Shown: positions 11,979-24,880, numbered from the stretch's first letter. The stretch: 64,000 bases of DNA from Paralichthys olivaceus (GCF_024713975.1 NC_091099.1:12195501-12259500), one strand, 5' to 3'. Notes: a model not told the origin generated them from the letters alone. Made by a program: numbers and translations.

Positions 11979-14705
11979 GGAGAGCTTGAAGGCGAATAGA
12001 AGGGACAGAGGGTGACAGAGGGAGGGGGAGGGCTATCCAGATTAGCCTCTCCTATCTGTGCCTCACCCCCGAAGAGAGACCATCCAGATTTACTGAACCT
12101 CCTTTCTATCCTCTTAATGTTCACAGAGATGTTCACACCGCTCAGTGGTTTAGGGCTGATCCTGACAAGGGAGGTGCTGGACAATTCAGACAAAGACTGC
12201 TCTGAAACTCCCCTTGCCATGCCCGAAGAGAACACCTCTTCAACATGAATTCTTTTTATTCTTTTCTTTATTTCTGGGTGATTTGTTTTTACCCACAGCT
12301 CACTAGCCACAGCTCTGTTACCTATACATGCAGCAGTGCTGCCGTGTAGCCCAGAGGAAGACGGAAATGTATACGGCACAGTTAGTCTCACAAAGTATGC
12401 TTGTAGATCTACTGTTTATTTTTAGAGGTTTTGATATATAAAAAAATGTGAAAAATTATAATAAAAGAAGGACATATTTTTGATATCTGATTTTCATTTT
12501 GAACTCTCAAAACTAAGCGGATGGTACACCTGCATCGTGTAGACAGAATAGTAGAAAACTGTAAAATGAATTTATGGAAGTTAAAGAAATAATCCATATC
12601 ATATGGTGTGACAAAGTAACATCAATGTCCAGATATTTAGATATGACAACGCAACAATGAGAAACACAACAACAATATCACAACTTTCATAACGTGTCAG
12701 TAGTAAATCTTGACTGGGAGATTTAACAGCCTGTTGTGTTGTCTCTGTTGCCCCCCTCTGGTTTGTGGTAAACCATCACAAGGTATTGAGTGATATATTT
12801 AAACATGGATGCTCAGTGATGTGTTGGTCTAAGTTTGTATCCATGTGAAACGTCACATTTCTGCTACAAAATCACTAAGAAGGAGAGAGAAAACAATTTA
12901 TCACAGAAAATTTAATTTTTCCATAGAAACTGAGCAGGGAGATAGTTGTATATGTATGAGATATGTATTTTTATATTTGTTTCCATTTATGCAAAGTGGT
13001 GCTTTACTCTCTTTTTGTGCAAAAAATCCCCTTTTTCTGCTGTATCCATAACTGGCTCCTCCTCCGCCCCCTCCTGCCCCACCAGTGAATGGGGCCTTTG
13101 TTGGGGGCTTCCCAGCATTCCAAGGGAATCCATGCAGGTGAGGGTATGCAAACAATCTCCACACTGGGATGACTGCAGCAGCATTTACAACTCCAAATGC
13201 AAAACGAAGCTCAGACTGTGAGAGCAGTCAGGAGGTTCCAGTGCTCAGCCATAACCTAACCTTTGAGGACGTGCTGCGACTGCAAGGGTGTGATCAGCGG
13301 AGCAGACAGAGTGGGAGGGCAGGATCCTATTCTCTCTGAAATAGGTGAGCAGCCACACAAATGCTCCAGAATCAACACACTCACTGGAGCCTGAATGAGG
13401 AATGCATTAGCTCACGAGTAAATATTTGCTTTAATTTTGAATCTTCAAACTATTGTCAGTCCTTTTAAAAAAGGACTCAACAAAAGCTGTAACCGTGGAT
13501 TAACAGGATCTAACAGGGCTGTTATCTCTTATGGATAAGTGTATTGTATGTAGTGCATAAGTAACAGACTTAGATAGGAGCCTGGAAAACGCACTGTGGA
13601 TACACTGAAGGTGAGTGTGTTTGTATACATGGCATGTGAACACATTTACTCCCCATGATATATGCTCCAAAAGGCTTTACAGAAAGGGATGTAATCAGTC
13701 AGAGTAAAACAGACAGGTCTGCTTTGGTTTTACACCAGATTTTATTTCAGCTTCATGTGGATTTTCTCACACTCCCTCTTCTCGTGTGTCCCAGCGTCGC
13801 TCTCTTCTGCTGGAACTCGTCAACACAACACTGCCTGCAGGTATGAGTGCTCCTTTTCCCATGCTGGCTTAGAGTTGCAGATACAAATAGACTGACATAC
13901 TGGTCTCACTGAGCGAATCAAACAATGGCAGTAAATATCTCTTAATAATTCATGTTTATCTTGAAAGGGGTTTCCTTACGGCTCAGATAACATGTCTTTT
14001 TATCTTTGTGCTGTTATGGGCAGAGTCCACGAGAAGAAGGACGGTACTTCTCTCTAATCTCTGTCTTCTTGAATTGCTCCTCACTTGTCTTTATCTTTCT
14101 TCCTCTTTGATATCGACTTTTGCTCTCCATCTCCAAATTGTTCACTTCTTTCTTGACCACATGCTCAGATAGCAGTTGCACTGGGAGGTTGGGAGACATG
14201 GTGGTAACAACTGAAGAATTGGCATCGCACATTCAAGTGGTGCATATTTGGCTGTAAATCCTCATTGGACACAGCTCTAGCTGCTTCATCATGCCGGCCT
14301 GTGTCCAATGTGAATGATACATTTTATTAGAAAGTGGTTTGACTGCTACAGAGTCACAAAAACTTTGTCCAGCAGAAACTGTTTTTTGAAGTGAATGGGA
14401 AGAAATCTTAAATTTTATCTCAATCTCATTTTAGAGAAAATGTGACTTTCCATAAAGCGAAAAGAAACCCACGTATTTAAATATAAAGTTCACTTGTTTG
14501 TGAATATCCATGAATTATATTGAATTTAATAAGAATACATTAATACAATTGTCAAATAAATAACAATAAGAAAAAACATATTTTTATTAATGTATTAAAA
14601 TAATTGATCAAATGGAAATATCTAATACCTGAATCCTGATTGTTTTGCATCACAGTTGTAAAACTTAATACATGTCCGTGGATGTGTTTCAAGTTTGCCA
14701 GCAGC
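11979..14705. other. anoctamin 3' UTR and ceramide synthase 5' region
   Basis: The first roughly 480 bases after the anoctamin stop look like its 3' UTR, ending near a polyadenylation signal at 12460-12465. From about 13040 the sequence becomes less AT-rich. Potential non-coding 5' exons of the ceramide synthase end at donor-like sites near 13344 (gtgagc), 13611 (gtgagt) and 13840 (gtatga). No other protein-coding exon is supported. Confidence 0.45.
12460..12465 (+). other. polyadenylation signal AATAAA (anoctamin)
   Basis: A canonical AATAAA lies about 480 bp downstream of the anoctamin stop codon, the first one after the stop, in an A/T-rich context. It plausibly ends the main transcript. 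Confidence 0.55.
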
Positions 14706-17700
14706 ATGTTGCAGACTGTCGGTGAGTGGCTGTGGTGGGAGCGTCTGTGGCTGCCAGCAAACGTCTCCTGGTCGGATCTGGAGGACAGTGAAGGTCGTGT
14801 CTACGCTAAAGCCTCTCAACTTTATGCAGCTCTGCCCTGCGCCCTCTGCCTGCTTCTAGTCAGATACATGTTTGAAAGGTAAGATTATACTGTGCTCATT
14901 GTGTGAGCTGGTTTCAAAACATTGGGATTTAAGTTGCACAAGCTGCTTGTAGCAATGTTGGTTGCCAAAGAAACACGTCTGTTGTTATGTCAGATGTACT
15001 TATATAATATTACTGTAATGTTACGTGTGTGTGTGTGGTGTCACAGGTATCTGGCCACACCACTGGCTAATGTTTGGGGGATCAGGGACAGGATACGTCA
15101 GACAGCAGAACCAAACCTCATCCTAGAAAACTACTTCTGCCGCCAAGCACAGGTTCCATCACAGGTTTGTTGAAGGGCCTCTCCAGTGGAAAGTCCTGTT
15201 CACACACACATATGTGTACTACTAAGGTACTAATACTTGCAGCAGTGTAACACAAGGAATCATGCAGATGTGGGTGAGGAGCTTGAGATAATGGATCACA
15301 TCAACCTTCTGAATGGGGACAAAATAATGTGATATCAGTGACTTTGACCATGACATGTTTGTTCCAGACAGTTTTGAGGTTTGGTTTGAGAATTTCTGAA
15401 AGGGCTGATCTAGGATTTCTAATCTTCACAGAGTTTTCTCAGAATGGATCCAAAAAATAAAAGAAATATCCACTCAGAAAAACAACCAGACTGGTTGTAG
15501 CTGTAAGAAAAACTAGAGTACTTCAGATAACCCCTCTATCAAACAGGTGAACTGAAGAGCATCTTAGAAAACAACAGTCGGAGACTAGATGGAGTTTCAA
15601 TCCTACCAGGAAGAAGCTGCAGTGCACGGTCACAGTCTCACCAGTTGAAGACGGGAAAAACCCAACCTTGTCTGACAAATCTGGATTTGATGATGTCGGT
15701 GTGTGTATTAAAGTTTCTTCCCTTGTGTCTCAGGCCGATGTGAGGTCACTGTGTAAAAAGACGAGTTGGTCAGAGAGAAGAATTCAGGTCTGGTTCAGGA
15801 GGAGGAGGAACCAGGAGAGACCGGGGCTTCGGAAGAGGTTCTGCGAGGCCAGGTGTGTGTATGTGTGATGTTATGTGTGATTGCGCAACGATATAAGTGT
15901 GAGTGTACACATGTGACATTATTGTTCTCCTCTGTCAACAGTTGGAGATGTGTATTTTATTTTTTTGCATTTGTCGGCGGAGTTCTCGCTCTGCATGATG
16001 TAAGTAGTTTGTCCTTTTTACTGAGTTTATTTCTTGTGTTATACATTGTTTCTGTTTCATGAACTGATTGGTTTGCTGCTAAGGGAGATTTCTCTCTCTG
16101 TATTTTGTCTTTATCTCTTTACTTTTCTCCTTTGCCTCCTTATTTTGGTGCACTACTGATTTCATGAGGGTTTTCCTCATGCTCGGTTACTCCACCACTG
16201 CTCCAGCCTTACATTCCTCTCCCTCTGTTTTTGTTCTCTGCAGAAACCTTGGCTTTATAATCTGAAGGAGGTTTGGGCAGGTTTCCCCAAACAGGTAAGT
16301 ATTATCCAGTGCTATTAGGATGTATTATATAATATTATGGTACTACACATTTACATGTATGTGCTTCATGTGTCCATGCAGTCCATGCTGCCGTCTCAGT
16401 ACTGGTATTACCTCCTGGAAATGGGCTTCTACCTGTCTCTGCTCCTCAGCCTCACATTTGATGTGAAGCGGAAAGTAAGTGAGCACGGATGGAAAAGTCT
16501 AAGCGAGGTCAACTGGACTATAGATACGTGAAAATGTTTCACCTATCATTTAATAAGCCATCTTCAGGTCTGAATGACTGGTGGGCCCAAGTATTTAACT
16601 TTTTAAATATTCTTATTCAGTGTTCACAAAGTTTATCAGGAACTATAAAGTGTCTTGGTGTCATATGCGTTTTAACCTGTCATATGTATGTGTGCAGGAC
16701 TTCAGAGAGCAGGTGATTCATCATTTAGCCACTCTGACTCTTCTGAGTTTCTCCTGGATTTCCAACTACATCCGTGTCGGGACCCTCGTGATGGCAGTTC
16801 ATGACTCTGCTGACATTCTGCTGGAGGTCAGTGCTGTTCTTACATCAGAGCATGTGCAAGATAATCTGTCTAATAACTGTTGGCTGATGTTGTATGAGCC
16901 AACATCGAATTCTCCCAGAATCATATAAAATTAATTTTACTCACACAGAGCAACGCTCTTTTACATCTTTTAAAAAACGAACTAACTTCCAAGACTAAAA
17001 TGTAGCTTTAATAAAGTTAGTTGTTTAATGTAAATGCTCAAATGAAAGTACAGATGCTTCATACGGTATATGACCTTAAGTCTACAGGTGTAACTGACGT
17101 ACAGTATGTGTAGACAGTAAAATAGTCTGTTTAGTCACCGGAGCAAGGTTTAAAACAGGTTTAAAGTTAAAGTTCCCCTCTGGCCTGTCCCTTCCTTCAA
17201 CGTAAACATGAGAGTAAATATTTTTACAACAGTAAAGGAGGATGCCCATATGATTACAGCTCTACATCAGCAGCACAGTAGAGCTCAAATATAGGTAGAA
17301 CCTGGTTCCTAGATAAAGAAGTTACGTGAGGAAGAGGGGAATTTTTGTTATTAGTTTAAATGATTGATTTAATTCTTAAATTTAACATGTCACTATTTAT
17401 AATGAATGTCTCTTGAGGGCAGCAAAAACTCTTTTTCTATTATTAAATAACATATGTTACATAACATAAATCACATTAACAAAGGTTAACAAAAACTGAT
17501 GGCCAGTCAAGATCAACAAAAGAAGGGAAGCCACACATACAAAAGGTTGTCGAATGTGATGTCCTCCCTCTGAACTAAACCAACATCCGATCTGAACCCA
17601 AGTAGGACTGCAGCAGAGATAAAAGAAAGGGTCAATGTTCCCGTCCCCTCTTTATTAGTTTTGAGATACATGACACACCTGAGGGAAGAAGACAGAACAA

Positions 17701-18514
17701 GAGTCAAGGATTATTCCCTCTTTCAACCAGCAGGAGACAAAGAAAGCTGGGCTCGTGTTACTGCATTTTAATTTGTATTGATTCATTTGAAGAGTTATGT
17801 AATGTATGTAGATATTACAATTTCCATATTATATGAGGATTATCATTATATACAAACAAAAAAGGAAACAGATAAATTAACTGCTGTAACTCATTGACTG
17901 GCTACTTTAAAAACAAAGCAAACTGAACTTGATTTTGTTCCTTGTTTTTGTGTCACAGGGTGCAAAAGTATTCAACTATGCCAAGTGGCACCAGACTGCG
18001 AACGCCATGTTTGTAGTCTTCACTGTTCTTTTTATGACTTCAAGACTTGTCATTTTCCCTTTCTGGTAAGTGTGTGAAATAAACAGGATTGCGACTTTGG
18101 TATTTAGTTTGAAGATGATACATGTGAGTGTTTTCTCCAGGCTGATCCACTGCACATGGGTGTACCCTGTGGAGCAGTTCCCTCCCTTCTTTGGCTACTA
18201 CTTCTTCAACGTCATGCTGGTGGTTCTGCAGATGCTGCACCTCTACTGGGCTTTTCTCATTTCACGAATGGTTTACAAGTTTATTTTCACCAAGGTGTGT
18301 TTACTGGTATTTCTACTGAAACTGTGGCAAATCTACAAGTTGCACGTCCTCTCACTCTTTGGTTCACACTCATTTTCCACGTCTTGTTCTGCAGCTGGAG
18401 GGCGACGACAGGAGTGATGAAGAGGAGGATGACAGTGACTCGCAGAGGGAAACAAAGCACAGACTGAGTCCCATTAATGGCACTGGAGCCAGAGACCGAG
18501 CCAGTGGCCACTGA
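14706..18514 (+). CDS. cers3: ceramide synthase, CERS3-like (complete)
   Basis: Endoplasmic reticulum N-acyltransferase joining a fatty acyl-CoA to a sphingoid base. Exons: 14706-14878, 15047-15164, 15734-15852, 15942-15999, 16244-16294, 16382-16474, 16698-16826, 17959-18065, 18141-18294, 18395-18514; they give 373 residues (human CERS3 383, CERS2 380). The start [17 protein letters not shown] matches the family N-terminus. A Hox-like domain (about residues 66-130, [11 protein letters not shown]) precedes the TLC domain. The Lag1p motif has catalytic-type His212-His213 and H239-D-S-A-D243. The loop before the last membrane segment (about 284-300), which sets acyl-chain length in this family, reads like CERS2/3. 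The C-terminus has the family DxRSDxE motif at 338-344, then an acidic tail. [27 protein letters not shown] and LQMLHLYW favour CERS3 over CERS2, as does linkage to igf1r and cfap161; the first exon alone looks more like CERS2. Confidence 0.92.
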
Positions 18515-18830
18515 CACATAGGGACAGACAGACAAAGGAAAGTCGACTCATGGACATATTCAGTCTGGATTGCAGCTTTTAGAACCTAATTGCATATTTT
18601 AAAGAACAGTAAATGTATTTGAGCACAGAATATTGTATTTATAGGAACTGTGAAGGATTATACATAAACTCACTGGACGCTGCATGGTCTCTGAATTCAC
18701 TCACTTCACACTTCAAGTCATGTCTGGTTACATTCATGTATGTTCACAGTGTGTAAGACTGAGCGTCCACGGTTTCTTGCATCATGATCATGAGAAGCAG
18801 TGGTGGAAACTAAGTACATTACTGTACTCA

Positions 18831-19035
18831 AAGGTCCGGTGTGTATGATTTAAGGGAATCTGTTGGTAATATTCATAATTATGTTTAAATTTGTGTATAA
18901 TTACATGATCATCTTATCATAGTGTTTTGTTGCCTTGGAATGAGCCCTTTAAATCTACGTTAGGAGCAGCTCCTCTTCCATGGAGGCCACCTTCATGTTT
19001 CTACAGCAGCCGAGAAAAGACAAACCAAACACTTC
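18831..19035 (+). repeat. percomorph dispersed repeat, 5' half
   Basis: The segment from 'aaggtccggtgtgtatgatt' through 'gaatgagccctttaaatcta' to 'gtttctacagcagccgagaa' follows the consensus of a very common percomorph interspersed repeat as I remember it. The complementary 3' half of the same family appears at 33212-33330. Family name and class are not known to me. Confidence 0.55.
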
Positions 19036-19922
19036 CTCTTCCTCCGAACTTAAGTACAATTTCTGTACTTTCTTTTGAGCATTTCTGTTTGTACAGTTTT
19101 GGACACAAGATGCAGAATACAGTCTTGAGATTTACTGGTTTATTAGATGTGGTGGTGTGGCAGGAGTCCAGGCCAGGATGGTTTTTAATGTGGAGCTGGA
19201 CTAAGTGGACAAGGACAAAGGAATCAAAAAGGTGATCAGAACATGGACTTGATGTGACAAAGGCATGTAAGGCCACAAACTCCAATACTGAACCTGGAAC
19301 ACAACTCAGGGCTGGAACAAACAAACACGTGAAGGTGGCCTAGAAGTGAATACCACAAGGTAGACTAAATATTTCTTTGTATGAATGTTTATGGGTATGG
19401 GTATTGTTTAATAGCCGCTGTTTAAATGTATCTTTTTATCCATTTAGGATAATGCTCCTTAAATTGACCCTACTATTTCTGACATAGTTATTCTTGCAGG
19501 TAAATATCATACTCATTGTTGCAAATGGAGAAATAATAGGCCCTGAAATACCTGTTTTATCAATCAATATCTTTTTTTTTTTAAATCATAAAATAGCCTG
19601 AAACATTTGCATGTATTTCTACTTTCCTATTGGTTATAGATCTATTTTCATAATATCACCTGTGTCTTTTTCACTGTGTTTACAACTATTTTTTTTTGCA
19701 AATGTGTCTAAATATGATTCAATTTAATTGAATTCAATTTATATTTATCAAAAAAGACCTCAAGTCTCCTGAATTATACATCATCAGCTGAAAGACAGTG
19801 AGATTTACCATCAACATTTATTTACATATGTACATAAACACAGTAAAATTAGTCGATAACTCCTAAAGTGACACATTTTCCAACAGAAACATGACCCTCA
19901 GCTGTGTTGTACTCGCGCGCCC

Positions 19923-19932
19923 TCTCGCGAGA
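19923..19932. promoter_or_regulatory. TCTCGCGAGA palindrome
   Basis: A perfect 10-bp copy of the TCTCGCGAGA core-promoter element found at many TATA-less vertebrate promoters lies 156 bp upstream of the cfap161 start codon, in a small CpG-rich patch (actcgcgcgccctctcgcg). Confidence 0.7.
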
Positions 19933-19962
19933 ACTGAGAGAAGTTGGAACGTGACTTGACTT

Positions 19963-19976
19963 GTTACCATAGAAAC
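19963..19976 (+). promoter_or_regulatory. RFX X-box in the cfap161 promoter
   Basis: GTTACCATAGAAAC fits the bipartite RFX site (GTTRCC, 2-bp gap, then an RGYAAC-like half) with one deviation in the right half. It lies 112 bp before the cfap161 ATG. RFX factors drive axonemal genes through proximal X-boxes, so position and gene type agree with the motif. Binding itself is inferred. Confidence 0.65.
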
Positions 19977-20087
19977 CCCTACACCAACTATGCGTAGCTT
20001 CACGTGTATCGTTAGTACACAGATAGTTAAAGTACATTAGTCTTATAGTATTGCAGTATAGTATTATAGCACAGTATTACAGTCAGG

Positions 20088-20366
20088 ATGGCTGAGGAGA
20101 AAGTATTTAGGGCCGCTGTGAAAGTAGGAAACTGGACCGAGGATCTGCTGCTGGAAGAGGTTTGTTTAAAAATGTTACGAGAGAAAATAAGCTGAAAAAA
20201 ACCTCCTGTTAGCATCACAACTTATTTTACTGCACTGATTTAAACATTAGCAGGTTGTTCACACGTGTTTACACTTGTTCTGCAGATAATGACTGAAAGT
20301 CTACCCATTGTTATAAAGTGAATTTAACCTCAGTTGTATTTTTACCTTCCTTTTACTAGAGTTTAC

Positions 20367-20425
<59 letters not shown>

Positions 20426-22735
20426 AAAATATAACTAATGATGATACAATAACCTTATTAATTCCTTTACCTATCCATCTCAGCTTCTTTGTATCAAATA
20501 CAGTATCGTGTACAGTATCTAGATGTCTTATGTATAATTTAATTCAACATTCCCTGAAATTAATTGTGGCATACTTTGTATCTTCAATCACTTACAGCAG
20601 GTAAAATACATTTTGTGGGTGTAAACTTTATAGGTACAGGTATTTAAAAAAACGCAAGTACAAACTAAGGCTCTATGGATGTTTTAGTGTTCAATGTTTT
20701 TAGTGACAAGAGACAGAGGGCAAAACTTTGGTTTAGTTTTGTTCTTCAGCTGTTTTTGTTTAACCAGCAGTTGTGAGTTTGTGAGCATATAATAACACTC
20801 ATTGTAAATGTTTTCCAGGCTGCAAAGAAAGAGTTTCTGGAGAAAGAGGAAAGAGGCGAGCATAGTTTCCAAAAAAAAGACTTGATCAGAGAGAATCTTC
20901 TCAGACCGGTAAATTGAGTTTAACATAATCAAGAACACCATTAACATCAGCAGTAATATCACAATGATGACGGGGATGGTTAATGATAATGATGAGGGTG
21001 TTTGTTTATGTGCGCAGGTGAATCTCTCTATGACAAATGATGGACAGTTGCACTTTGGGGACGTTGTTATGTTGGTGAACGTGGGAGGAGAAAACAGAGA
21101 GTGCAGCGCAGTGAGCGTTAATGCTGACATTGACAGTTTGATAAAGATTCCTTCCCCTGGCATTAAGAGCCCCTGTGGAGTGAGTGCAGGAAGAGGGATC
21201 CTGCCCTGTGCGCGCACTGCCTTCATCATCACCAGGTACACACACACACACACACACAACTACATCAACATACATTTCGGCATAAAAATCTCAGATGTAA
21301 AGTTGTAACACTGTTTGTGTGACTGCAGTGTAGATGGCAGCCCTGAAGGATCCACTCTGCTTTATGACCAAAGTTTTGCCCTGACAACTACAAATGGCTT
21401 TGCCAGAGGAGTAAGTGAACTTCAATGAAGTTATACAAGAACAAATATTAATAATATTAATAATATTATTATACTGTAATACATAATAAAGATAATAAAC
21501 GTTTTCATGGACAAGCTAGAACAGTTTTTATATTTAATGATTTTCTGATCATGAAGTGTGGTTATTATATTTTTGAATACTTCAGAAGAAACATAAATCA
21601 TCTTCACTTCTTGAGTGTGTCACTTCACATGATTTATATTCTCCTCTTTCCTCAGCTTTACTTGACAAGTGATCGACAAAGTTTCCAAAAGGTAGATTAT
21701 GTTTTAAAATTAATTATTTACTTCAGAGTATAATTTCAGAGAATGTTTAACAAAGTGGAAATGCATAAAAACCTTACAAACATATTCAAATCTAGATACA
21801 GCAGTCATGTTTGCCTCTTTTTATTAGATCTACCAAAGTCTATCTTATATTGTTGTGTCAGTGTGCAAAGATGTCACGTCTGCAAGAGGTTAACTTGGTG
21901 GACGAGGGTTCCTTCCTGTCATGTTGGAAGATAGTGCACTTTGACCCACAGGAGAGGCTTGAATACGAGGGGCAGCCTGTTCCTGTAAGTCTCAACTGTA
22001 GTGTTACGATTCACTGTTGCAATGTCAGCTTGTGCAATAATAAATTTTGTTTTCTTTGTGGCAGGCTGATGTGAAGGTGCTGATCGTTCACTGCAAGACA
22101 AACCAGGCTCTTGCTGTTCTGGGTAATCACATTCTTTGGTATGTTTATGTTTTCAAAAGAACTCCACACAAAAGAATATATGTTAAATACGATATAAAGG
22201 CTTTTGATGTGTGCAGCGTTCATGTGACCAAAATGTGTTGGATATCAAATCGGAGGTCCGCAAAAAATGGCACAAATAATATCTAACTATGTAAAATACA
22301 AAAAAAGCAATATCAGGTCACTGTAACAGAAGTGACATGGGTCACAGTGACCTTATATTCCAATTAAACGATAAGATTCGCCTTCAAGGCTAGCTTACAT
22401 TGACAGTATCAAACTGCAGTCATCTGTTCTCTGCCTGTTGCTGTCAAAAGCTGAGGGCTTATAACAATATGGCAGCCAGGGGTTGTGTAACAACACGTGC
22501 ACGCCTGCTGTCCTTCTTGTCAGGTTGACACTTGTTTTCTTGCAGGACCATATTTCACAAAGAGTACGAGGTGACAGCTCACACCTTCTTGGACTCCCAC
22601 AAAGCTGAGGAGGACAAAAACCACTGGATACTCTGCACCTCCAAGCCAGCAGGAGCCAGCCCCGTGTCTCTCAACCACCCAGAGTCAGCGGGTGACAATG
22701 AGGAGCTCACGCAGGGGAACACGGACGGAATCTAA
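20088..22735 (+). CDS. cfap161: cilia and flagella associated protein 161 (complete)
   Basis: CFAP161 (formerly C15orf26) is a microtubule inner protein of motile cilia and sperm flagella. Eight exons: 20088-20159, 20819-20908, 21018-21235, 21329-21410, 21656-21691, 21862-21984, 22065-22138, 22546-22735; they encode 294 residues (human 301). It aligns along its length with the human protein as I recall it: VGNWTEDLLLEE at the start, ENLLRP, DGQLHFGDVVMLVN, SPCGVSA, TAFIIT, LLYDQSFAL, LYLTSD, RLEYEGQPVP, TNQALAVLGNH, YEVTAHTFLDSH and the NHW motif near the end. The start ATG opens exon 1 directly after a promoter with an X-box. Exon 7 uses the donor at 22139 (gtatgt); the earlier gtaatc at 22122 would break the frame. 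The tail after the NHW motif is divergent from mammals. Confidence 0.93.
20369..20423 (+). repeat. (GT)n microsatellite
   Basis: About 27 uninterrupted GT units in cfap161 intron 1. Confidence 0.95.
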
Positions 22736-22959
22736 TGCAATCCACTCTAGATTGTTTTTTTCCCCCTTCTTTTTGGATCAAGGATTTTTTTATTTTGTGT
22801 AAACTGGACTCATGACACTTGTGAACCAGACCAACAGGAAACACTTTTGATTCCTTTGATTGATTGATTTTTATTATTGTGTCATGCACATTATTTGCCC
22901 AGCTTGAAAGAGGCTGACAATCGCCATTGTTTAGAAATAAGTACAAACAAAAGAGTATT

Positions 22960-22965
22960 AATAAA
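22960..22965 (+). other. polyadenylation signal AATAAA (cfap161)
   Basis: A canonical AATAAA 225 bp after the cfap161 stop, the first in the 3' flank. Confidence 0.65.
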
Positions 22966-23939
22966 ATCCAGAAACCACAGTAGCAGCATCATTCTTCCTA
23001 AAAAAGTGGTCAGCTAGTATTGTATTGTAAGTATTGAATTTAAAAACATTCTGTTCTGTCATCATCAGCGCACCAGAACATTTCTGTATAACATTTCATG
23101 TAATATAGATATTATTCACTCATCAACATGAGGTCAGATTTTTTTGTGGAAGATATTTATGAGATAAGGGTACAAAATGTATTAAGTTGTGACATACACC
23201 TGCTTACCTTGGTTACCCCATAATGTAAACCATAGCCTTCCGCCGGGAGCAGATGTCTTTGGGTGGTACCCAACCTTCATTGACCGTTTTGACCCTTAAC
23301 CACGACACTCTCCAGGTGGCGGGTCGGCAGTGGTGGGCAAATCATTGCCTATCAGCTCCAGGCTTCCAGCTTTCATCCTCTCTTTTGTCCTTGTCCAGCT
23401 CATTCAGCTTCCTCCCCCATCCCATAAACAGTATGTTTTTTGCTCCTCTCGTCCAGGCCCAGACCTCAGATGTTAATGAGATATGGGTTCAAAGGTCAGA
23501 TTTTATTATCTCCTTACCAGAAGGGATGGGAGTAGTCATTTAAATATAACACATGCATGCTCCTTTAACCATGACTATTCATCTCATATGACAGGAAACA
23601 TGATCTGCGTCCGGGTTCCCCTCTTCTTGTGTGAAGACAATGATCAGGGAAGGTTTAGGTGCCAATGTGCAGGTTTTATCAAATATTAAGGACACTATTT
23701 GTGCTAATTATGAATCATGTTTGCAAATTGTGGTGGCACAAATGCGTGAATACTCTATGATCTAAAATGCATCAGTAAATCTATTTTGTAAATCTGCTAC
23801 ATTCTTATATAATTATAGTCATGGTGTTGTTCATACGTCGAAATTTAGTAGGGCAGTTTTTCTTTTCATTTATTGCATAATGTTGTTTTTTCCTTTTTAT
23901 CCGTAATATCTTTATTCTGTCATGGAAAACGCTGTCAGT

Positions 23940-24285
23940 AATTATACCGCATGTTTAGGGTGCATTCACGTTTGCAACGTTTTCACAACACTTGGTCAGA
24001 TCTCTCGCACGCACCTTCAGCGTCATATTTCGGTGTCTCCGGAAGCTTGTCCGAGGGCAGCACTGTAGCAGCAGCCATCGTGGCTTTGAAACAGCACGTC
24101 GGCGACTCTTGCTCGCTCAGGATAAACACGCAGCCCTCGGTAAAAACGTCTCTGAACGTTTTGCCGGCACTGAACACAACTCCGGGGCGTTAAGAGTCAG
24201 GGGGATATAACAACGCAATAGAGCAGACCAGCGGTTGGTTTGCGAATGTGCAGAGGAGAAGAACCTGCGGAAAGGTACGTTGTCT
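23940..24285. promoter_or_regulatory. CpG-richer promoter-like block with candidate 5' UTR exon
   Basis: This block stands out from AT-rich surroundings by its many CpG dinucleotides. On the plus strand it ends in 'aacctgcggaaag' followed by a good donor (gtacgt) at 24276, consistent with a non-coding first exon of the transporter gene about 3 kb downstream, whose coding exon begins just after an acceptor. On the minus strand it carries a well-placed ATG. A bidirectional promoter is possible. Confidence 0.4.
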
Positions 24286-24570
24286 CAATCACCGTCCGGG
24301 GGTGCAGATTATAATGTCCCGTTTAGTCTTTTATTACTAAAATATTATATATATATATTTAATTGAAAATCACAGTGCGCAATGTTTAATATGACTAACT
24401 GTAATCAGATTCACGTAACCTATTGTCATACGCACGGTGACCACGTGACTCACAGTAGGAGGTGATTTTTATTTTAAGCTGTGTTGGAATGATCCAATCT
24501 TTATCATATATATCATATATCATAATCATAATCTCATATTTAATCAGACTCTTTTGAAATACACCGTAAT

Positions 24571-24591
24571 AATCTATCTATCTATCTATAA

Positions 24592-24670
<79 letters not shown>

Positions 24671-24671
24671 A
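24571..24671 (+). repeat. (ATCT)n microsatellite
   Basis: About 25 ATCT units with one interruption (tataa) near 24590, flanked by a duplicated unique segment. Confidence 0.95.
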
Positions 24672-24880
24672 TCACTCCAATGTCTGTTGAATTAAGGAGA
24701 GAGACATTTTGTCAGTCAAAAAAAAAGAAATCCATTAAATACCTATTTGTCACTATCTAGTTGATCTTGCTATCCTTTATCATATCATAATCTATCATCA
24801 CTCCAGTGTCTGTTGAATTTAGGTGAAATTTTGTCAGTATGTCAAAGTAAAGAACACAAATCTATATATTACCTGTGCTT
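24658..24880 (+). repeat. local duplication beside the ATCT repeat
   Basis: 'atcatcactccaatgtctgt' followed by tgaatt and attttgtcagt (from about 24669) recurs as 'atcatcactccagtgtctgt' with tgaatt and attttgtcagt (from about 24796). The two copies are about 125-130 bp apart and share a downstream caaa/aaagaa stretch. Confidence 0.7.

Larger units (their letters stand above)
18515..20087. other. cers3 3' UTR, dispersed repeat and cfap161 promoter
   Basis: This holds the cers3 3' UTR (no canonical AATAAA seen close to the stop), a dispersed repeat fragment at about 18831-19035, AT-rich filler, and the cfap161 promoter in the last 200 bases. A 19080-19340 stretch is more complex, but I cannot assign it and no exon is supported. 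Confidence 0.5.

Noticed and set aside
11597..12391. 264-codon open frame on the minus strand over the anoctamin last exon and 3' UTR
   Set aside because: It mirrors a GC-rich Pro/Ser coding exon; no recognisable domain and no splice or promoter support.
22314..22352. Inverted repeat aggtcactgt / acagtgacct in the last cfap161 intron
   Set aside because: Arms of only 10 bp with a long loop; too short to weigh, possibly part of a nuclear-receptor-like half-site repeat common in fish introns.
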